This document shows, one piece after another, positions 1-6,619 of a stretch of DNA of 10,081 bases. Source of the DNA: Thermogutta sp. GTDB lineage: Bacteria; Planctomycetota; Planctomycetia; Pirellulales; Thermoguttaceae. Each line of letters starts with the position of its first letter. Positions within the stretch are counted from its first letter, which is position 1. The notes under the pieces were generated by a model. The model searched no databases and was not told where the DNA came from. It worked only from the letters and a program-made list of their open reading frames with translations. Location: the NCBI GenBank assembly GCA_012798155.1, contig JAAZNR010000018.1, positions 1-10,081 of the forward strand, written 5' to 3'. A program made the position numbers and the translations under genes.

Positions 1-295
1 CCAATTCACCCCGCGGGCGAAAATACGACATCATGTCTTCCAGCGGTTCCAGCAACTGGACGGCGGCCAAACCCGCTGCCATGGCCTGTTCATACTGGGC
101 CAGATTGAAGACGATTTGGAACTCTCCGCCCATCGCCTTGGAGGTCAGCGACAACTCCCGGCCGACTCCCCGGGGGGCCTTGTGCCCAGCTCCACGACCG
201 GGGAGGACCTGGCCGTCCGCGGTCCGGCCTTGCCCGCTTGCGCCGGGCCTGGTCAATCGCCGTAGGAACTCTCGGCGGGGTGCGTCGGACGGCAT
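1..295 (-). CDS. apbE: FAD:protein FMN transferase (ApbE family), N-terminal part
   Basis: Only the first 98 codons are present; the frame is open to the left edge. ApbE proteins use FAD to attach FMN covalently to a Thr/Ser of a target protein, usually in exported or membrane electron-transfer systems. Seen: from about residue 48 the sequence SLTSKAMGGEFQIVF, then a helix with LLEPLEDMMSYFRPRGEL, matches the ApbE start pattern (AMGT-like strand, then 'ld.lE..mS.y.p.SEL'). The first 45 residues are basic and contain RREFLRR at 7-13. That resembles a twin-arginine motif, but no hydrophobic stretch follows, so it is probably not a working Tat signal. The ATG at 295 lies 20 bases after the stop of the upstream gene, with a weak AGG upstream, so it is probably the last visible gene of the larC operon. 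The flavin- and Mg-binding motifs lie outside the window, so activity cannot be judged. Confidence 0.75.
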   Translation of the reverse strand, partial: MPSDAPRREFLRRLTRPGASGQGRTADGQVLPGRGAGHKAPRGVGRELSLTSKAMGGEFQIVFNLAQYEQAMAAGLAAVQLLEPLEDMMSYFRPRGEL

Positions 296-315
296 GGGAC
301 AACCTGCGAAGTGCC

Positions 316-888
316 TTATTTCGCCAACCTGTCGCGGATCAGACCCTCCGGTATGCCGAGTTGCTGAGAAATCTCGGCCGGACTGAACCCATAAGTGGCC
401 AGGCTGCGAGCCTCTTCCCACACCGCGTCCGGCGGAGCATCGCCGAAATCGGGACCGGCCGGGGTTTCGTCGCTTGGGGCCGGTGCCGCGGCTTCGTCGA
501 CCGGGCGTGATCGGGAGCCTCGGGAAGCGTCCCCGTCATGCGGGACGTTTAGGGCCTCGAACGCCGCCAATGCCCGTTCCAGCCGCGCCGCGGCCGACTC
601 CGCGCGGGAAACCAGCTCTTGCAGCAGGGCCAGCTTGCCGTCGATCCGGGCCGCCACCTCGCGGGACTTTTCATACAGCCGAATCTCCATCTCGTCCTCT
701 TTGTTCGAGAGTGCGGATTCCTCGCGCGCAAGCTGCCTCTTACCCCACATTCGCGGCTCGGTTTCCGCGCCACTCAGCGTCCGCCGCGGCAGCCGCCGCA
801 ACACGAACCACAGCACAACGACGACGGCGATAGGGAAAAGGAGTTGCAAATCCATACCGCGGAACGGCTTGCGCCGCCTCCCGATCAT
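316..888 (-). CDS. membrane-anchored coiled-coil protein with C-terminal HTH-like segment
   Basis: 190 aa protein of unknown function. Seen: a short basic N-terminus, one transmembrane helix at about 13-31 (LQLLFPIAVVVVLWFVL), and a charged, Ala/Glu/Arg-rich helical stretch at about 52-112 that should form a coiled coil. A Pro/Ala/Asp-rich linker follows (113-155). The C-terminal segment at about 156-188 (SLATYGFSPAEISQQLGIPEG) has the 'A..G.s..EIA..Lg...g.v' pattern of small helix-turn-helix motifs. The predicted topology is an N-terminal anchor with the rest cytoplasmic. The start at 888 is supported by a four-base ATGA overlap with the larC stop and by an AGGA about 6 bases upstream; the internal ATG at codon 12 lacks a well-spaced ribosome binding site. 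The overlap implies translational coupling with larC. The domain layout recalls small DUF-type membrane/coiled-coil/HTH proteins of other phyla, but I cannot name the family or assign a role. Confidence 0.75.
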   Translation of the reverse strand: MIGRRRKPFRGMDLQLLFPIAVVVVLWFVLRRLPRRTLSGAETEPRMWGKRQLAREESALSNKEDEMEIRLYEKSREVAARIDGKLALLQELVSRAESAAARLERALAAFEALNVPHDGDASRGSRSRPVDEAAAPAPSDETPAGPDFGDAPPDAVWEEARSLATYGFSPAEISQQLGIPEGLIRDRLAK

Positions 889-2090
889 TGCGGTTCCTGC
901 GCGGCGGATTCGCCGGCGTAGGCCTCCGCGGCCTCGCGATAGACTACCTGCAAGGGGACGCCGTGCTTTCGCGCCACGTCTCGGCAGGACTCGAACTCGG
1001 GGGCGAACCTCGGCGTGCCGTCCGGCGTGTAGGCCACCTTGCCGACCACCGTCCCCCAGCGGGTCCGTACTTCCGCGGATTCTCGCTTCAAAACCCGGCG
1101 TTCCACGGGCCAGCGTCGCACGCCCAGCGTCGTCGTTTCGGTCAAGACTACTCTTTCAACCGCGGCCAGGTGCTCGGCTCGGCACAATACCGTCAGCCGG
1201 ACGGCCGGGCGATTCTTCTTCATTTGCCCGCCGGAAGCGAACACATCCAGCGCGCCCTCCTCCAACAGGCGTTCCACGGTATAGCCCACGATCTCGCCCG
1301 GAACATCATCCAGATGGGTTTCGACCACCCAAATCCGCTCCACCGACGATTCATCGCCGGCGAGACCGGCCTCCTCGGACGTTCCAATCAGTACTCGGAG
1401 GAGGTTGGCTCGCTGGGGTATGTCGCGGGAACCCGCCCCGTATCCAATGCATTGTACGGTCATGCTAGGCGGAGGACCGAAACGTTGGGCATAGCTGGTA
1501 ATCAAGGCGGCCCCGGTGGGGGTCGTCAGCTCGAAGGGGACGTCCGCCTCCAAAATCGGAACACCGACCAACAGTTCTGCCGTGGCCGGCGCCGGGATCG
1601 ACACCTCGCCGTGCTGGATGCGGATAGTACCGTGACCTGTCGGAATGGGCGAGGCAAAGACCCGCTCGACCCCCAGCAGGTCCAGGCACACCACCGCGCC
1701 TACCACATCCACGACGGAGTCGGCGGCTCCCACCTCATGAAAGTGTACCTTTTCCACGGTCGTGCCGTGGACCTTGGCTTCGGCTTCGGCCAGACGGCGG
1801 AAAACGGCCGCGGCTTTACTCCGTTGCGAGGCCGTCAAGTCCGACCGCTCCAAGAGCTCCAGGATGTGCCGCAGGTGGCGATGGGAATGCTCGGGCTGCG
1901 TTTCCACGCGGATGTGCGTGGCGCGGAAGCCGCCCTTGCGAGCCTCCTCCGCAATCAGACGGCAGCCGGGCAAGCCCAAGGAGTCGATCGCCGAAGCCAA
2001 TCGCTCAAAGTCGGCCCCGGCATCGACCAAGGCCCCCAAGATCATATCTCCGCTGATCCCGCTGAAACAGTCGAAATACGCGATCTTCAT
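885..2090 (-). CDS. larC: LarC family nickel insertion protein (nickel-pincer cofactor biosynthesis)
   Basis: 401 aa, a full-length LarC (formerly DUF111). LarC is the CTP-dependent cyclometallase that inserts nickel into the pyridinium bis-thiocarboxylate made by LarB and LarE, giving the nickel-pincer cofactor of LarA-type racemases and epimerases. Seen: the N-terminal signature DCFSGISGDM (7-16), a His-rich metal-binding stretch HSHRHLRH (68-75), VHFHEVGAADSVVDVVG (115-131), TTPTGAA (189-195), and the C-terminal LarC2 part with ETHLDDVPGEIVGY (257-270) and MKKNRPAVRL (290-299). Unlike Lactobacillus larC, which needs a programmed frameshift, both parts lie in one frame here. The frame extends upstream to 2189, but those 33 residues are not LarC-like, and an AGGAGG 11 bases before the ATG at 2090 fixes the start. 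It is the first gene of an operon with the next two minus-strand genes. No larA, larB or larE is in view, so the client enzyme is unknown. Confidence 0.93.
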   Translation of the reverse strand: MKIAYFDCFSGISGDMILGALVDAGADFERLASAIDSLGLPGCRLIAEEARKGGFRATHIRVETQPEHSHRHLRHILELLERSDLTASQRSKAAAVFRRLAEAEAKVHGTTVEKVHFHEVGAADSVVDVVGAVVCLDLLGVERVFASPIPTGHGTIRIQHGEVSIPAPATAELLVGVPILEADVPFELTTPTGAALITSYAQRFGPPPSMTVQCIGYGAGSRDIPQRANLLRVLIGTSEEAGLAGDESSVERIWVVETHLDDVPGEIVGYTVERLLEEGALDVFASGGQMKKNRPAVRLTVLCRAEHLAAVERVVLTETTTLGVRRWPVERRVLKRESAEVRTRWGTVVGKVAYTPDGTPRFAPEFESCRDVARKHGVPLQVVYREAAEAYAGESAAQEPQ

Positions 2091-2101
2091 GGAGTCCGCC
2101 G

Positions 2102-2107
2102 CCTCCT
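2102..2107 (-). promoter_or_regulatory. ribosome binding site of larC
   Basis: AGGAGG on the minus strand, 11 bases before the ATG at 2090. It decides the larC start against the longer in-frame extension that reaches 2189. Confidence 0.7.
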
Positions 2108-2247
2108 GCGGAACGCCCAACGAGGGTGAATGGTGTGACGACGCGGCACCGCGACGACCGAGCCGCTCTTCAAACCGCCGGTCTTCCAACTCGACCCTTC
2201 CATGATTCCGGGGACGATGATCGCTGCCGCCGTACTCGAATAGGGTG

Positions 2248-2253
2248 ATTCTA
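2248..2253 (-). promoter_or_regulatory. possible -10 element of the larC operon
   Basis: TAGAAT on the minus strand (five of six bases match TATAAT), in a relatively AT-rich stretch. No convincing -35 hexamer is found 16-18 bases upstream, so this is tentative. If used, the larC leader would be about 150 bases. Confidence 0.3.
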
Positions 2254-2352
2254 CAATGCGAACGTCGATATGCACACCGACCTTGTTTCGCTCGGGTTGG
2301 GAACCGCGCCGCGGCACGAGCACGCCTTCAGCGCGGAACCCCCGCAAAATCC

Positions 2353-2380
2353 TTGACGCGCCCGGAGGGATGTGTATAAC
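2353..2380 (+). promoter_or_regulatory. sigma-70-type promoter for the lipoprotein gene
   Basis: TTGACG (2353-2358) and TATAAC (2375-2380) are separated by 16 bases, each matching the consensus at five of six positions. TG dinucleotides lie just before the -10. Transcription would start near 2387, giving a leader of about 140 bases before the ATG at 2527. That leader includes the hairpin at 2462-2507. Confidence 0.6.
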
Positions 2381-2461
2381 AGGAATTGCAGGGTATGGCC
2401 ACGAATCGCGCATTTCGTATATTCGCGTCGGATTCTACTCTAGTTCTGCTCTAACTTGGGC

Positions 2462-2507
2462 ATTCGCGGGATCGGGTTCCGGCACCGCCCGGCCGATCCA
2501 TGCGAAT
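2462..2507 (+). promoter_or_regulatory. leader hairpin upstream of the lipoprotein gene
   Basis: Left arm ATTCGC-G-GGATCGG (2462-2475) pairs with right arm CCGATCC-AT-GCGAAT (2493-2507). This gives 7 plus 6 base pairs separated by a small asymmetric internal loop (G against AT), closed by a 17-base GC-rich loop. It ends six bases before the GAAGGAGG ribosome binding site. No T-tract follows, so it is not an intrinsic terminator. It could stabilise the mRNA or tune translation, but that role is inference. Confidence 0.5.
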
Positions 2508-2526
2508 CGCGTGAAGGAGGGCCGCC

Positions 2527-4887
2527 ATGCTCAGCAGCCGCCTCTTTTCGCCCGGTATTGGGAATGGCAAGTCGCGCCCCGGTTCTTCGGCAGCGCTGCG
2601 GCTCGCCAGGCTTTATGCCGTCGGGTTGGCCGTGGCAGGGATTGTTTGGATAACGTGGGGCGCGGGCTGCCGCCAGGCGGAGTCTCCCGCCCCGGCCCCC
2701 GCGGCCGTGGAGGAGGTCGAGGGCCTTTCCCAAGATCAGCCCGCTGCTTCCCCCTCGCCGCAAGAGCCGCCCAAGACGGCGACGTTCGTACTCGGCCACG
2801 TCGATCCGGTGGAGATCTCCGCCGGCGAAGAAGTCGCCCGCGAGCTGAAGGTGGATCGTGCCGCAGTGCAAGGCGCGGTGCAGCTCGACTTCCAGAACGT
2901 TCCCGACGGGATCGTCATCAGCCCCGCCGAAATCCCCGCCGATGCGGATTCGGTGGCGCTGAAGATTCGCGCGGAAGACCGGCTGGCCGACGCGCAATTG
3001 CTCTCGGTGGTAATCATTCGAGCGAAGGCCGGCGATGCCCATGGTTCCGGAACCCTCTCCCTGGCCGTCGCGCCCGTGGTGTTGCCGAAGGTTCAACCGC
3101 CGGTCGAACAATTGGTTCGGCCGGGCGAGGAAATCGTGGTACCCGTCAAGCTGGATCGCGGCGCGTGCAAACGCCCCGTGCAGATCCGGTTGGAGAACGC
3201 CCCTTCGGGCGTCACCGCCGAGCCGGTCATCGTGCCGGAAGGTTCGGAGACGGCCGAGCTGCGAATTCGCGCCGCGGCCGACGCCGCGGAAGGCAGACAT
3301 TCCGTCAAGCTGGCGGCGGTGATTGCGGGCAAATCGTCGGGGGCGGATTTCCCGCTGAGCGTGCAACGTTCTCCTTACCGTATCAACTGCTTCCGCGTGG
3401 TGACGCTGAAGCCGGGTGAAACGCAGGAGGTCGCCATCCCCGTCGAGCGCCGGGGATACACGGGGCCGATTCACCTGGAGTTCGAGAATCTTCCCGACAA
3501 GGTCTCCGCGGCGCCCGTCGACGTCCCCCCCGGCGGGACCTCGGTCAAGATTCGTTTCACGGCCGAAAAGGACGCCAAGGAGCGCGTGCGTTCGGTTTAC
3601 ATCCGATCCCGAGCCGGAAGCCTCAGCACCCGGGACCCGATCATCGTCCGGGTCTCATGGGGCGAGTCGGGTTTTCTGCCGCGGGAAATCACTTTCGATC
3701 CCGAGATTGCGCCGCTCTTGCGACGGGGGTCTTTCGGCGGGCGACTAACGTCACAGGCCAAGGCGGCCCTTTGCGACGCCTACGGGGGCACGCCGGAGTC
3801 TCAGCAGGCGGTCTTGCGCGGGCTGCGGTGGCTGGCCGCTCACCAGGAGAGCGACGGCCGATGGTCGCTCAAGAACTACGGCCGCACGCTGCCCGGCTGC
3901 GATTGCCACCTTTCGGAAGAGGCCGAGGCTGAGATTGTGGACGACGACACGGCCGGAACCGCCCTGGCTCTGCTGCCGTTCTTGGCGGAGGGGATCGGTC
4001 CCACGACCGCCCCGGAGGAACCCGCCGATCTGCCCCGCTACCGCAACCTGGTCCGCCGCGGGCTGACGTGGCTGATGAAGAAACAGGTGATTGATCTTCA
4101 ATCGGAGAAGGACGGGCACCTCGGCGGGAGCACGTATTGCCATGCCGCGGCGACGATCGCGTTGTGCGAGGCCTACGCCTTGACCGGCGACGAGCAACTG
4201 CAAATCGCGGCGCAACGCGCCATCAAGTATTTGATGAATGCCCAGCACACGGCCGGCGGATGGCGTTACGGCTTTCGCGAGGCGGGCGACATGTCCGTCG
4301 TGTCTTGGGTGTTCCTCGCCATCCGCAGCGGTCAGCTTGCGGGATTGAGGATCGACAGCGGTCCGCTCACCCGCGCCGCACGCTTCATCGACACCTGCGC
4401 GGTCGGCCCCGAACCCGTCAAGCTCTCGGAATACTGTTACCAGCCGGGCAGGGAACCGTCCAACGCCTTGACCGCCGCCGGCTTGCTGACGCGGCAATAC
4501 CTTGGCTGGCCCAAGGACAATCCCCACCTCCAGGCCGGGTGCAAGAAGATCGCCCAGGCCCTCCCGCCCGCCGAAGGCTCCAACGCGGGGCCGCTCAATC
4601 TCTACTTCTATTACTACGCCACCGAGGTCCTGCACCACATGGAAGGCGAGGACTGGGATTTGTGGAATCACCGGATGCGGGAGTTGCTCATTCGCACGCA
4701 AGAGAAATCCGGCCACCGCGAGGGGAGCTGGAGTCCCGAAGGAACCGTTTGGGGTAAACGCGGGGGACGCATCTACACCACGTCCCTGGCCCTCATGACG
4801 CTCCAGGTGTACTATCGCCACCTGCCTCTGTATCGGCCCGTTGTGCGAGGGCAAGCCGCCGGCACGCATACGGCCGCCGGCCGCTAA
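2527..4887 (+). CDS. lipoprotein with three Ig-like repeats and a prenyltransferase/squalene-oxidase-type toroid domain
   Basis: 786 aa, probably exported and lipid-anchored; function unknown. Seen: a basic N-terminus, a hydrophobic segment at about 29-44 and a lipobox-like WGAGC with Cys48, then a Pro/Ala/Glu-rich linker (49-85). Three tandem beta-sandwich repeats of about 90 residues follow at roughly 90-182, 190-280 and 287-378. Each carries a 'P/AGEE..v.v..dR', an 'L/F.N.P..v.a.P...P' and a final strand pattern. Residues 408-772 form an alpha-alpha toroid of the SQHop/prenyltransferase-repeat class, with VLRGLRWLAAHQESDGRWS, VRRGLTWLMKKQ, AIKYLMNAQHTAGGWRYGF and, near the end, EGSWSPEGTVWG and VYYRHLPLY. 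Such toroid proteins are numerous and uncharacterised in planctomycetes; enzyme activity is not implied. The ATG at 2527 has GGAGG six bases upstream and a good promoter 150 bases away. It stands alone on its strand and converges on rnd with 67 bases between them, where I see no clear terminator. Confidence 0.85.
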   Translation: MLSSRLFSPGIGNGKSRPGSSAALRLARLYAVGLAVAGIVWITWGAGCRQAESPAPAPAAVEEVEGLSQDQPAASPSPQEPPKTATFVLGHVDPVEISAGEEVARELKVDRAAVQGAVQLDFQNVPDGIVISPAEIPADADSVALKIRAEDRLADAQLLSVVIIRAKAGDAHGSGTLSLAVAPVVLPKVQPPVEQLVRPGEEIVVPVKLDRGACKRPVQIRLENAPSGVTAEPVIVPEGSETAELRIRAAADAAEGRHSVKLAAVIAGKSSGADFPLSVQRSPYRINCFRVVTLKPGETQEVAIPVERRGYTGPIHLEFENLPDKVSAAPVDVPPGGTSVKIRFTAEKDAKERVRSVYIRSRAGSLSTRDPIIVRVSWGESGFLPREITFDPEIAPLLRRGSFGGRLTSQAKAALCDAYGGTPESQQAVLRGLRWLAAHQESDGRWSLKNYGRTLPGCDCHLSEEAEAEIVDDDTAGTALALLPFLAEGIGPTTAPEEPADLPRYRNLVRRGLTWLMKKQVIDLQSEKDGHLGGSTYCHAAATIALCEAYALTGDEQLQIAAQRAIKYLMNAQHTAGGWRYGFREAGDMSVVSWVFLAIRSGQLAGLRIDSGPLTRAARFIDTCAVGPEPVKLSEYCYQPGREPSNALTAAGLLTRQYLGWPKDNPHLQAGCKKIAQALPPAEGSNAGPLNLYFYYYATEVLHHMEGEDWDLWNHRMRELLIRTQEKSGHREGSWSPEGTVWGKRGGRIYTTSLALMTLQVYYRHLPLYRPVVRGQAAGTHTAAGR

Positions 4888-4954
4888 CAGCGAACGGAAG
4901 GCCGTCGAACGTCGGGCATCTCGGGGACCGGAGGGGAGGCCGTTCCGCCGGCGA

Positions 4955-6235
4955 TCAGGGGGCGGGGCGGCGGTCCTGCCGGCATCCCTCCGCCGCACCG
5001 GAGTCCGCCGGCGGCTCTTCATCCGGGATTTCCACGAATTCCAGGGGATGGTCCGATTTCGCGTCGCGGATGCGGATCGCCGCCTTCCCTGACAGTAACC
5101 GATCGAACAGGTCGCCGATCAGTTCGCGTCTCCAACCTTGGGCCATGAGGGGCGGTTCCTCATCTCCCTCGCCCAGCCGGTAGGAAACCCAATCGCGGAT
5201 GTCCTGAGTGCTTCCCACCAGGCCCACGGAAATCTCGCCCCGGCGGCACAGGCTGCCCAGGGCCGTGAAAAGGAATTGGCCGACCAACGGGGACTGCGAT
5301 ACTCCCTCGCGGCGCTCGGGTCGGGGGAGGTTTTCTTCGGGGATGGCCAGCGCCCGGCGAATCCGTTCGGCGATGTCGGGAATCCACGGCCGAATATGGC
5401 GGAAATTCATCCCCCGGACGGCCAGGATGCGTTTCACGTCGCCCGTCTTCCTTTTGGCGAGTTCCACCAAGAGATCGTCGCGGAGGATGCGCCGGGCGGG
5501 GACGTTTTGATACGACGCGCGCTCCTCCCGCCACAGCCACAACTCCCGCAAGATCGCCAGCTCGCGGGCACTCAGCGCGCGATGGCCGGCCAATCGCTGC
5601 CACCGCTCGCTCTCCTGCCGTTTCTGAATCTCGTGTTGGTGCCGCACCACTTCCTCCCCCAGCCACGACCGACGCCCCAGACCCGCCAGGATCGCGTCCA
5701 ATCGATCTCGCAATCGCAAGAGGAACCGAACGTCGTCCAGGGCATAAACGATTTGCCATTCGGACAGCGGGCGACGCCGCCAATCGCTTTGCGTCTCGTG
5801 CTGCGGCGAGAAATCGCCCACGTACTTTTGAATCAAATTGGTGAGTCCGCTCGGATAGTCGGCGCCCGCCAGGCCCGCCGCGATTTGCACGTCGAAGACC
5901 CGCGGCGGAAAGCGCCCCGTCGCGAAATAACAGAACTGCAAATCCACGTGCCCGGCGTGCACCACCGTCTCCACATCCTCGCCGACGATGGTCTCCCAAA
6001 ACGCGCTGACCGAACCCAGGGGAAACGGGTCGATCAATACCAGTTCATTGTCGAGCGCCACCTGGACCAGGCAAAGGTTGGGATGATAGCTGTCCTCGGC
6101 GACGAATTCCGTGTCCAGCGCCAATCGCGGACAACCCCGCAGGGCGCGGCAAAATGCCTGAAAATCATGGGGGGTCGAAATGATTCGATGCGAATAGGAA
6201 ATATCTTGGTCGCCGGCTGCGATTTTCTCCGTCAC
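4955..6235 (-). CDS. rnd: ribonuclease D (DEDDy 3'-5' exoribonuclease, HRDC domain)
   Basis: 426 aa from the chosen start. RNase D trims the 3' ends of tRNA and other small RNA precursors using two metal ions. Seen: Exo I DTEF (Asp41, Glu43), Exo II in HAGHVDLQF (Asp98) and Exo III YALDD (Tyr164, Asp168), all intact for the DEDDy class. An HRDC domain follows at about 212-290 (RALSARELAILREL, VPARRILRDDLLVELA). The C-terminal 300-405 region (SLCRRGEISVGLVGSTQDIRDW, GWRRELIGDLFDRLL, AIRIRD) is not recognisable as a second HRDC; I recall similar tails in planctomycete homologues. The frame stays open to another GTG at 6286. I chose the GTG at 6235 because GGGGGG lies five bases upstream and the family start ('ISTPHDFQAFCRAL') then sits about 20 residues in. 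It is transcribed divergently from the PH-domain gene across the repeat-bearing spacer. Confidence 0.92.
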   Translation of the reverse strand: MTEKIAAGDQDISYSHRIISTPHDFQAFCRALRGCPRLALDTEFVAEDSYHPNLCLVQVALDNELVLIDPFPLGSVSAFWETIVGEDVETVVHAGHVDLQFCYFATGRFPPRVFDVQIAAGLAGADYPSGLTNLIQKYVGDFSPQHETQSDWRRRPLSEWQIVYALDDVRFLLRLRDRLDAILAGLGRRSWLGEEVVRHQHEIQKRQESERWQRLAGHRALSARELAILRELWLWREERASYQNVPARRILRDDLLVELAKRKTGDVKRILAVRGMNFRHIRPWIPDIAERIRRALAIPEENLPRPERREGVSQSPLVGQFLFTALGSLCRRGEISVGLVGSTQDIRDWVSYRLGEGDEEPPLMAQGWRRELIGDLFDRLLSGKAAIRIRDAKSDHPLEFVEIPDEEPPADSGAAEGCRQDRRPAP

Positions 6236-6321
6236 TGTCGCCCCCCTGGAACTGCATCCTCCGATTGCCAACCCACGGCCCCCCACCGCCGCGGCGCGAG
6301 TCGATTCCCCGCCCCATCTCG

Positions 6322-6327
6322 ATTCTA
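6322..6327 (-). promoter_or_regulatory. possible -10 element of rnd
   Basis: TAGAAT on the minus strand in the context TACTAGAATCG, five of six bases matching the consensus. The -35 position (about 6345-6350) falls inside the left 89-base repeat and reads TTTCAT, a poor match. It would give an rnd leader of about 80 bases. Confidence 0.35.
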
Positions 6328-6333
6328 GTACGA

Positions 6334-6422
6334 CCGACCTTTCGATGAAAGCGGCACAACAGGTCCCAAAGACGGCGGATTCGCGTCGATCCTTGCAGCC
6401 GGCATGACAGCCGGCGGCCGGC
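6334..6422 (+). repeat. 89-base direct repeat, left copy
   Basis: From CCGACCTTTCGATGAAAG to GCCGGCGGCCGGC. It matches the copy at 6620-6708 at 86 of 89 positions; the differences are CC versus GG after ACAGGT, and G versus A in CCTTGCAG/CCTTACAG. Each copy contains two small hairpins: CTTTC-GAT-GAAAG near the left end, and GCCGGC-ATGACA-GCCGGC near the right end. The copies are in the same orientation, 286 bases apart start to start. No coding sense was found. It may be a dispersed intergenic element of this genome, but only one window is available to judge. Confidence 0.9.
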
Positions 6423-6500
6423 GATGCGATTGGGAAGGCGGGCGCGGCTGAAATGGCATTCCGGGGTGACTGGGGGCTTCGCTACGCTACGACGCCAGCC

Positions 6501-6592
6501 ACCCAACCGTTCGGCACCCAACCACCCAACTGCTCGGCACCCAGCCACCCAACTGCTCGGCACCCAGCCACCCAACTGCTCGGCACCCAACC
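6501..6592 (+). repeat. tandem array, four copies of a 23-base unit
   Basis: Four end-to-end units start at 6501, 6524, 6547 and 6570. Each begins ACCCAAC, has a C(T/C)G(C/T)TCGGC middle and ends with a second ACCCA(A/G)CC. Units 2 and 3 are identical; unit 4 differs from them by one base near its end, and unit 1 by that base plus two in the middle (CCGTTCGG versus CTGCTCGG). An ACCCAGCC remnant recurs at 6614-6621, right at the second 89-base copy. The period is not a multiple of three, and the high identity points to recent slippage expansion. Confidence 0.95.
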
Positions 6593-6619
6593 ACGCGGTT
6601 CTTTTCCCCCGCCACCCAG

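Larger units (their letters stand above)
2091..2526. other. divergent intergenic region between larC and the lipoprotein gene
   Basis: 436 bases with no supported gene. Frames crossing it are N-terminal overruns of larC or unrelated shadows. It holds a possible larC -10 element (2248-2253, minus), a good plus-strand promoter (2353-2380), an AT-richer stretch around 2405-2455 and a long imperfect hairpin (2462-2507) just before the ribosome binding site of the lipoprotein gene. Confidence 0.6.

Noticed and set aside
888..2129. 413-codon plus-strand open frame antisense to larC, and the 395-1468 frame
   Set aside because: Composition-driven shadows with no recognisable domain or ribosome binding site, over a gene with clear LarC motifs.
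2091..2189. N-terminal extension of LarC by 33 residues
   Set aside because: The extra residues do not resemble LarC, and AGGAGG sits before the internal ATG, so the family-typical start MKIAYFDCFSG is preferred.
4888..4954. Terminator between the lipoprotein gene and rnd
   Set aside because: Only short weak pairings (for example GAACGG with CCGTTC) and no T-tract on either strand.
3751..5022. 423-codon minus-strand frame antisense to the lipoprotein, and the 2440-3474 minus frame
   Set aside because: Shadows of the lipoprotein gene, rich in Arg, Gly and Pro, without family features.
5138..6328. 396-codon plus-strand frame antisense to rnd
   Set aside because: Shadow of rnd, whose DEDDy motifs are intact on the minus strand.
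6501..6592. CRISPR array
   Set aside because: The units are directly adjacent with no spacers, only four copies exist, and no cas gene is present.
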